A stretch of 5,017 nucleotides of DNA from an uncultured Stenotrophomonas sp. (GTDB lineage: Bacteria > Pseudomonadota > Gammaproteobacteria > Xanthomonadales > Xanthomonadaceae): contig CAMICU010000259.1 in NCBI GenBank assembly GCA_946223375.1, forward strand, positions 1 through 5,017. The letters run 5' to 3'. The translations under genes and the position numbers were made by a program. The notes below the pieces were generated by a model. That model saw only the letters and a list, made by a program, of their open reading frames with translations. It was not told the origin of the DNA and did not search any database. Of the stretch, positions 1 to 4,076 are shown piece by piece. Positions within the stretch are counted from its first letter, which is position 1. Every line of letters starts with the position of its first letter.

Positions 1-106
<106 letters not shown>

Positions 107-113
107 GGCAGGG

Positions 114-129
114 GCGCCCGCCCGGGCGC
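114..129 (-). repeat. Inverted repeat in the prfC 5' leader
   Basis: GCGCCCG and CGGGCGC form perfect 7-bp arms around a 2-base spacer; an overlapping 8-bp palindrome GCCCGGGC lies at 120-127. It sits 8 bases upstream of the prfC ATG, so if transcription starts near 146 it would fold in the leader exactly where a ribosome binding site would be expected. It may affect prfC translation or may be a by-product of high GC. The arms are seen; the function is inference. Confidence 0.45.
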
Positions 130-146
130 ATCAGGAAACGAATGAA

Positions 147-166
147 CCGGCGATTATACCCGCCGG
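147..166. repeat. Inverted repeat flanking the prfC -10 box
   Basis: Arms CCGGCG (147-152) and CGCCGG (161-166) enclose eight bases that contain the TATAAT box of the minus strand. As DNA it could be an operator over the promoter. As RNA from the upstream operon it would be a 6-bp hairpin with an 8-base loop. Which of these it is, if either, cannot be settled from one sequence. Confidence 0.4.
153..158 (-). promoter_or_regulatory. Probable prfC promoter -10 box (TATAAT)
   Basis: A perfect consensus TATAAT is read on the minus strand in an otherwise very GC-rich gap. The predicted transcription start is near 146, giving a leader of about 40 bases before the prfC ATG. The -35 region is poor: the best candidate is CTGCGG at an 18-bp spacing, inside the neighbouring hairpin arm. 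The promoter either depends on the -10 box alone or on an activator. Its orientation and place directly upstream of prfC support the call. Confidence 0.6.
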
Positions 167-168
167 CT

Positions 169-196
169 GACCGCCGCCGCAGCCGCGGCAGCGGTC
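169..196 (-). terminator. Strong hairpin after the ABC operon, possible terminator
   Basis: On the minus strand a 12-bp stem (GACCGCTGCCGC with GCGGCGGCGGTC, loop GGCT) begins seven bases after the stop codon of the membrane-protein gene. It contains a single U·G pair in minus-strand RNA, where plus-strand RNA would have a C·A mismatch, so it fits leftward transcription better. No U-run follows, so it is not a textbook intrinsic terminator; it may instead stabilise the 3' end or act with Rho. The stem also covers the -35 region of prfC. Confidence 0.55.
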
Positions 197-203
197 GGCC
201 CGT

Positions 204-1574
204 TCAGTTCTGCAGCCAGGGATGCGGACGGCGGCGCAGGCGCAGGCCGGCCAGCGCCGAGGCGAGGGCACCTGCCAGCAGCACCAGTGACCACAACGGC
301 AGCAGCCAGGACGGCGGGGCGGGCTGCAGCAGGGTGGCGAACAGGCTGATCGGCAGCAGTACCAGCAACAGCAGCAATGCCGGCCGCGCGAGGCGGTGCT
401 GCAGCGCCGCCAGGCTGGCAGCGTGCAGCCACAGCAGGCTGCCGGCCGCACTCCACAGCAGCAGCAACAGCTGCGGCCGGCCGGCGCCGAGCAGCGCCAG
501 GGTGATTGCCATCACCAGCAGCGCCGGCAACGCGCGCAGCAGCATCTGCCGCATCAGCAGGGTGGCCAGCGCCTCGGCCGGCCGACGCGGCAGCCCCGGT
601 AACAGGGCCGGTTCGTGCAGGCCGAGGGCAGGGAGCCGGGCCAGGGTATGCAGGCGCATGATCGGCGGCAGCGCCACGGACACCACCATCAGTGGCGCGA
701 AGCCCCAGGCCACCGGCGCGCCGTCGGCATCGTTGAACAGGAACAGCCACAGCGCTGCCACCGCGAGCACCGGCAGCTGCGTGGTCAGCACGCCGCGCAG
801 GCCGGTGCGGCCGAAGCCGGGGCCGAGCGCGATCGCCAGGGCCTGGTCGGGGTGCTCACGCAGGGTGGTGGTGACCGGCGTGGCCGGCGCGAACAGGCTG
901 GCGCCGACATCGGCCTGGCCGCTACTGGAGGGCGTCAGCTGGCCGTTTGCCAGCAGCTGCGCGATCGGGGTGGCCCAGGTCCGGGTCGCCGGGCGGCGCA
1001 GCATGCGCCAGCAGAACCCGGCCACGGCCACGGCCAGGCCGGCGCTGAAGCACAGCAGCAGTGGTTGCGCGGCGCTGCTGTCGGCAGGGCCGGCGAGCAC
1101 TTGGTTCAGGCCGTAGCCGCCGGCCATCAGCAGCCACATCAGCCATGGCGGCATCGTCACCCAGAACACACCGAGCAGCAGGGCGGCCAGCAGGGCCGGC
1201 AGGCCGAGCGCCATGGCCGGGCCGCCGGTGAGGGCGAGCAGGGTGGCCGGGACCAGCGCGCCGAGCGCGACCATCAGCAGCGCCTGCCGCGCCGCCTGAG
1301 CGCCGGCATGCGGCAGCTGCAGACGCGCGGCCAGCAGGCGCGTGCCGACCAGCCGGGCGCCGGCCAGCATCGCCCAGAACATCACCAGGCAGGCGCACAG
1401 CACCAGCGCCAGCGGTACGGCCCTGCGTTGGCCGATCTCGAGCAGCGGCAGCAGCAGTGCCAGCAGCCAGCACAGGGCCAGCAACAGGTTGCTCCAGCCG
1501 CCAGCGGTGAGCACGGTGCGCAGTGCGGTCAGCAGTGGCGGCACTGCCACGATGCGTGTGGCAGCGGTGTTCAT
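204..1574 (-). CDS. Multi-spanning membrane protein, probable ABC transporter permease partner
   Basis: This is a 456-residue, strongly hydrophobic protein with about 11-12 predicted membrane segments. Approximate positions are 27-47, 52-74, 94-114, 117-155 (two segments), 169-188, 267-282, 288-305, and four more between about 345 and 445. A polar stretch (about 190-260) separates the two halves, as in many ABC-2-like permeases. The C-terminus ends in a basic LRLRRRPHPW tail, likely cytoplasmic. I recognise no family-specific motif. The role comes from position: its ATG overlaps the stop of the ABC ATPase gene by four bases (ATGA, 1571-1574), and GAGGTG lies seven bases upstream inside the last ATPase codons, so the two are translationally coupled. 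It is the last gene of the operon. Substrate and direction are unknown; the YtrA-type operon context and the ATPase type favour export. The Leu/Ala-rich composition matches the genome's high GC and is no sign of transfer. Confidence 0.85.
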   Translation of the reverse strand: MNTAATRIVAVPPLLTALRTVLTAGGWSNLLLALCWLLALLLPLLEIGQRRAVPLALVLCACLVMFWAMLAGARLVGTRLLAARLQLPHAGAQAARQALLMVALGALVPATLLALTGGPAMALGLPALLAALLLGVFWVTMPPWLMWLLMAGGYGLNQVLAGPADSSAAQPLLLCFSAGLAVAVAGFCWRMLRRPATRTWATPIAQLLANGQLTPSSSGQADVGASLFAPATPVTTTLREHPDQALAIALGPGFGRTGLRGVLTTQLPVLAVAALWLFLFNDADGAPVAWGFAPLMVVSVALPPIMRLHTLARLPALGLHEPALLPGLPRRPAEALATLLMRQMLLRALPALLVMAITLALLGAGRPQLLLLLWSAAGSLLWLHAASLAALQHRLARPALLLLLVLLPISLFATLLQPAPPSWLLPLWSLVLLAGALASALAGLRLRRRPHPWLQN

Positions 1575-2479
1575 TCGGCCACCTCGATGAACAGATCTTC
1601 CAGGTTGAGCGGGTCACTGCGGACGCCTTCCAGCTGCAGCAGCGGGGCCGCAGCGGTGGCGTCGTTGAGCACCAGCTTGAGGCCACCGTCGTGCAACGGG
1701 CGGCGGCTGAGTTCGCCCGGCAGCGCCGCTGCAAACCGTGCGGCGTGCGCGGCCGGCACGATCACCCGCAACGTGTCCGCCTTCAGCGCGTCCAGTGACT
1801 GGTTGATCAGCAGCCGGCCGTCCTGCAGGAAGGCCACGTGCGAGGCGACCCGCTCCAGGTCGCTGACGATGTGGCTGGAGAACAACACCGTGGTGTCGTT
1901 GTCGAGGGCGTGTTCGACGATGTCGCGCATCAGTTCGCGGCGCGCGACCGGGTCCAGTGCCGAGGCCGGTTCGTCCAGCACCAGCAGGGCCGGGCGCGGT
2001 GCCAGGGCGCGGATCAGCGCCAGGCGCTGCGCCTGGCCGGGTGACAGCTTGCCGATCAGGCGGGCCGGATCCAGCTCCCAGCGCTTGAGCAGCGCCTGCG
2101 CATAGGCGCGGTCCCAGCTGGGGTAGAGCTGGGACAGGTAGGCCAGCAGATCGCCGACCTTCATCCATGCGAATGACTGCGGCTGCTGCGGCACGTAGCC
2201 CAGCCGTGCCTTGCGCGCATCATCCATGGCCAGCGCCGGGGCCCCCATCAGCCAGGCCTGGCCGGACTGCGGGCGCAGCAGGCCGAGCAGGCAGCCGAGC
2301 AGGCTGCTTTTGCCGGCGCCGTTGCGGCCGATCAGGCCCAGCACCTGTCCGCGTGGCAGCTGCAGGCTGACATCGCGCAGTACCTCATGGTGGCCGTAGC
2401 GCAGCTGCAGGTTGTCCGCACGCAGCGGCAGGTCCAGGGCATTGTCGAAAGCGGGGGCGGTTGCGGCCAGAGCGTTCAT
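1571..2479 (-). CDS. ABC transporter ATP-binding protein
   Basis: This 302-residue cytoplasmic ATPase should power the membrane protein encoded next. Motifs in order are: Walker A GRNGAGKSS (51-59), Q-loop in VPQQPQ (about 96-101), signature LSPGQAQ (145-151, proline in place of the first glycine of LSGGQ), Walker B LLVLDEP (165-171), D-loop SALD (173-176) and H-loop histidine 203 in SSHIVSD. All catalytic elements are present, so it should hydrolyse ATP. The first ~20 residues and the last ~75 (from about 228) lie outside the ATPase core; such a C-terminal extension is common in the CcmA/YtrB-like exporter ATPases. AAGGAA (2485-2490) lies six bases before the ATG, a good ribosome binding site. 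The start overlaps the regulator's stop by four bases (ATGA, 2476-2479). The gene is co-transcribed with the GntR regulator and the permease; the substrate cannot be read from the sequence. Confidence 0.95.
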   Translation of the reverse strand: MNALAATAPAFDNALDLPLRADNLQLRYGHHEVLRDVSLQLPRGQVLGLIGRNGAGKSSLLGCLLGLLRPQSGQAWLMGAPALAMDDARKARLGYVPQQPQSFAWMKVGDLLAYLSQLYPSWDRAYAQALLKRWELDPARLIGKLSPGQAQRLALIRALAPRPALLVLDEPASALDPVARRELMRDIVEHALDNDTTVLFSSHIVSDLERVASHVAFLQDGRLLINQSLDALKADTLRVIVPAAHAARFAAALPGELSRRPLHDGGLKLVLNDATAAAPLLQLEGVRSDPLNLEDLFIEVAE

Positions 2480-2868
2480 GTCGATTCCTTCGCGAGCAGT
2501 TGTTGCAGCCGTGCCAGTACGCGGTCGGCGGGGAGTTCCAGTTCGTGGCAGTGCCGGGCCAGTTCCCGCAGCAGCGGTTCGGCCAGGTGGAGGCGCTGTT
2601 CCAGCGCGGTGCTGCTGCCGCTGCCGGCGGCCACGACCATGCCCTTGCCGCGCAGGCGCTCGAGCACGCCCTCGGCCTCGAGCTGGCTGTAAGCGCGGGA
2701 CACCGTCATCGGGTTGATCGCATGCGCCGAGGCGACCTCGCGGACCGAAGGCAGCGGGTCGCCGGCGCGCAGCTGGCCGGCGCTGATCAGGCGTTTGAGC
2801 TGGTCGGCGATCTGCCGGTAGATCGGCTCGGCCGCCTGCGGGGCGATGTGGAGGGTTTGTGCATCCAT
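2476..2868 (-). CDS. GntR-family transcriptional regulator, YtrA-like
   Basis: This is a 130-residue DNA-binding protein. An N-terminal winged helix-turn-helix of GntR type spans about residues 14-80: EPIYRQIADQLKRLI, then LPSVREVASAHAINPMTVSR (recognition region), then LEAEGVLERLRGKGMVV (wing). Only about 50 mostly helical residues follow. That short tail, with no FadR/HutC/MocR effector domain, is the hallmark of the YtrA subfamily, whose members usually repress their own operon with an adjacent ABC transporter. The ATG at 2866-2868 was chosen because the family fold begins a dozen residues later; the frame stays open further upstream, but that stretch runs through the promoter and into the neighbouring gene. 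No Shine-Dalgarno sequence exists because the predicted transcript starts at about the ATG. It is the first gene of the operon and overlaps the ATPase gene by ATGA. The inducing ligand is unknown. Confidence 0.93.
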   Translation of the reverse strand: MDAQTLHIAPQAAEPIYRQIADQLKRLISAGQLRAGDPLPSVREVASAHAINPMTVSRAYSQLEAEGVLERLRGKGMVVAAGSGSSTALEQRLHLAEPLLRELARHCHELELPADRVLARLQQLLAKEST

Positions 2869-2890
2869 GTGTATTAATACATCAATACAC
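2869..2890. promoter_or_regulatory. Probable operator of the GntR/YtrA-like regulator
   Basis: Perfect 7-bp arms GTGTATT (2869-2875) and AATACAC (2884-2890) are separated by eight bases. Nested in the left part is a perfect 10-bp palindrome GTATTAATAC (2871-2880). This AT-rich island in 70% GC DNA directly abuts the regulator's start codon and covers the -10 box and predicted transcription start. A repressor bound here would block RNA polymerase, as expected for YtrA-type autoregulation. The dyad is seen; the binding protein is inferred from position. Confidence 0.75.
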
Positions 2891-2904
2891 GTGGCGCCTG
2901 TCAA
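2876..2904 (-). promoter_or_regulatory. Promoter of the GntR-ABC operon (leaderless)
   Basis: On the minus strand, a consensus -35 box TTGACA (2899-2904) is followed after exactly 17 bp by TGTATT (2876-2881; four of six match TATAAT). An alternative TATTAA lies two bases further on. With usual spacing the transcript starts at about 2867-2871, that is within two or three bases of the regulator's ATG (2868), so the mRNA would have essentially no 5' leader. The -10 box lies within the operator dyad. Confidence 0.75.
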
Positions 2905-2937
2905 GCCCGGATCGAGCGGGCAGGGCGTGTGGATTGC

Positions 2938-2960
2938 GCGGCGGTGTTGGTGCCCGCCGC
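2938..2960 (-). terminator. GC-rich hairpin after the M23 peptidase gene
   Basis: Perfect 7-bp arms (GCGGCGG and CCGCCGC) with a 9-base loop begin three bases after the stop codon of the M23 gene on the minus strand. No U-tract follows, so termination would be inefficient or Rho-assisted. It lies upstream of the TTGACA box of the GntR operon and could separate the two transcription units. A weaker 5-bp inverted repeat (GCCCG/CGGGC, 2905-2921) lies between it and the -35 box. Confidence 0.45.
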
Positions 2961-2963
2961 GGT

Positions 2964-3833
2964 TCAGTCCGTCTGGCGCGGGAACTGCAGCACGCCGCGT
3001 TCGCTGCGCATGCGGAACGGGATCGCTTCCAGCGCCAGCCCGGTGTTGGCCTGCACCGCGAAGTGCAGGTGCGGCCCGCTGCTGCGACCGGTGTTGCCCG
3101 AGGCGGCCAACCGCTGACCCGTTTCCACCCGCTGGCCGGCACGCACCTGCAGCTGGCCGGATTGCAGATGCGCGTAGACGGCCATGCTGCCGTCCTCGTG
3201 CAGGACCCGGATCAGACAACCGAGCTCGGGTGAATCGGCGATCACCTGCATGACCCGCCCGGCACGGGCGGCCAGCACCGGGGTGCCCTCGGCGAGGGGG
3301 AAGTCGACCGCATGCAGGTTCTGCGCATCGCGATGGCTGAAGCGGCCGCCGAAGGCCTGGCTGACCTGCACGCGGCTGCTGGCGAAGGGAAGCTGATAGA
3401 GCGTGCCGGCAGGGACGGCGCGCGGATCACCGGGGACGGCATCCAGCAGCAGGCGCGCGCCATGCCAGTCATCGGCCAGCCAGCCCAGGTTGCGCTCCTC
3501 GTTGGCGGCCAGCACGACCGCGTCGTTCGGCGCGGGCAATCCGCGCAGGCGGACCTGCACCGGGCCGGCAAGCAGGTTGCGCACGATCAGCGCGTGACCA
3601 CCGGCGCGCGGCTGCAGGCGCAGGCTGGCGAACTGGCTGCTGGAGGTTGCCGGTGCGGTACCGGCGCTGGCCTCCAGCGCCCAGCCCTGGCGCCAGCGTG
3701 TGCTGGGCGCGGCGTCGGCCAGTGCGGTGCAGAACAGCAGGGGCAGCAGCAACAGGGAAGGACGCACGTGGCAGCAGCGGCGGCAAATGAGGAGGAGATT
3801 GTGCCAGTTTGGTTGCCCCGGAAACGGATTCAT
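2964..3833 (-). CDS. Exported M23-family (LytM/lysostaphin-type) peptidase
   Basis: This is a probable zinc metallopeptidase acting on peptidoglycan cross-links in the periplasm or outer envelope. From the ATG at 3833 it has 289 residues. The signal peptide core is RPSLLLLPLLFCTALADA (about 24-41), with cleavage likely near ADA-AP. An N-terminal beta-rich region (about 50-145) precedes the M23 domain (about 150-280). Active-site elements are FSH (H167), NLHAVDF (H174, D177), AHL (H222) and GPHLHF (H255, H257), with the typical EGTPVLAARAGRV and GNTGRSSG phrases. The first metal-binding motif is H-x2-D instead of the usual H-x3-D, so H167 may be the ligand that counts. The start is uncertain. 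GTG at 3765-3767 would give a compact standard signal peptide and drop a cysteine-rich, non-typical stretch, while ATG 3833 has AAAGAG touching it with no spacing. It is a single gene, divergent from metX. Confidence 0.88.
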   Translation of the reverse strand: MNPFPGQPNWHNLLLICRRCCHVRPSLLLLPLLFCTALADAAPSTRWRQGWALEASAGTAPATSSSQFASLRLQPRAGGHALIVRNLLAGPVQVRLRGLPAPNDAVVLAANEERNLGWLADDWHGARLLLDAVPGDPRAVPAGTLYQLPFASSRVQVSQAFGGRFSHRDAQNLHAVDFPLAEGTPVLAARAGRVMQVIADSPELGCLIRVLHEDGSMAVYAHLQSGQLQVRAGQRVETGQRLAASGNTGRSSGPHLHFAVQANTGLALEAIPFRMRSERGVLQFPRQTD

Positions 3834-3835
3834 CT

Positions 3836-3851
3836 CTTTATTCGCATAAAG
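3836..3851. repeat. AT-rich inverted repeat upstream of the M23 gene
   Basis: Perfect 6-bp arms CTTTAT and ATAAAG surround four bases. In minus-strand RNA the loop is GCGA, a stable GNRA-type tetraloop, and the 3' arm carries the AAAG that continues into AAAGAG next to the ATG at 3833. In DNA terms it is an AT-rich island between divergent genes and lies four bases from the -35 box of the metX promoter. It could be a regulator site, part of the M23 promoter, or a leader hairpin. Confidence 0.4.
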
Positions 3852-3854
3852 CGA

Positions 3855-3884
3855 TTGACACGCCGGCGGGGCGCTGGCATCGTA
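3855..3884 (+). promoter_or_regulatory. Probable promoter of the metX riboswitch transcript
   Basis: A consensus -35 box TTGACA (3855-3860) is followed at 17-18 bp by a weak -10 (CATCGT/ATCGTA, 3878-3884). The predicted start is about 3890-3891, at the first bases of the riboswitch P1 stem, which supports the placement independently. The -10 is poor, as is common in GC-rich Xanthomonadaceae. Confidence 0.6.
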
Positions 3885-3889
3885 GCCTC

Positions 3890-4005
3890 ACCATCGAGAC
3901 CGGCAGAGGGACAGGCCCTTTGAAGCCGGGGCAACCAGCAGACGCGCAAGCGCTTGTGTTTGGTGCCAAATCCTGCGGTGACCACTGTGTCCACCGAAAG
4001 ATGGT
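3890..4005 (+). promoter_or_regulatory. SAM-I (S-box) riboswitch aptamer
   Basis: The RNA upstream of metX has the ordered conserved pieces of the SAM-I aptamer, which binds S-adenosylmethionine. P1 is ACCATC (3890-3895) with GATGGT (4000-4005). P2 is CCGGC (3900-3904) with GCCGG (3925-3929). The conserved AGAGGGAC, GGCCC and TTGAAGCC blocks, then GGGCAACC, follow. P3 is CAGACGCG (3939-3946) with TGTGTTTG (3955-3962), using G·U pairs. The joining motif GGTGCCAAATCCTGC (3962-3976) comes next, then P4 CGGTG (3976-3980) with CACCG (3992-3996), and GAAAGATG closes P1. All four helices meet in the standard order, and the downstream gene is a methionine-biosynthesis gene. SAM binding should reduce metX expression. 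The SAM-II and SAM-IV layouts do not fit. Confidence 0.95.
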
Positions 4006-4076
4006 TCGATCCGTACCTTGTGTATGGCGAACACGGGCCCGCGAAGCTCGATGGCTGCTCCTCACCGGATACCGCC
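4006..4076 (+). promoter_or_regulatory. Riboswitch expression platform and metX leader
   Basis: These 71 bases link the aptamer to the metX ATG. I see no hairpin followed by a U-run, so control at translation initiation is more likely than termination. ATCCG (4009-4013) can pair with CGGAT (4066-4070), which contains the only weak Shine-Dalgarno-like GGA, seven bases before the ATG. The pairing can extend with GGT (4003-4005, P1 3' strand) to ACC (4071-4073), so it competes with or stacks on P1. A separate 7-bp stem with G·U pairs is possible (4017-4023 with 4031-4037). GGCTGCTCC (4053-4061) is complementary to the D-arm of bacterial initiator tRNA. The exact switching fold is not resolved by eye. 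Confidence 0.6.

Noticed and set aside
142..1116. Plus-strand open frame of 324 codons rich in R and S
   Set aside because: Low-complexity antisense reading of the membrane-protein gene, starting in the prfC intergenic gap with no ribosome site.
615..2105. 496-codon plus-strand open frame opposite the permease and ATPase genes
   Set aside because: It is rich in Q, R, G and A with no fold-like pattern, which is what the complement of Leu/Ala-rich GC codons gives. The minus-strand genes there have clear motifs and overlaps.
2869..3219. N-terminal extension of the GntR regulator to an upstream ATG
   Set aside because: The extension would run through the promoter, operator and hairpin and into the M23 coding region; the family fold needs only the ATG at 2868.
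3312..3923. 203-codon plus-strand frame opposite the M23 gene
   Set aside because: Antisense to a gene with a signal peptide and peptidase motifs, and it runs on into promoter and riboswitch sequence.
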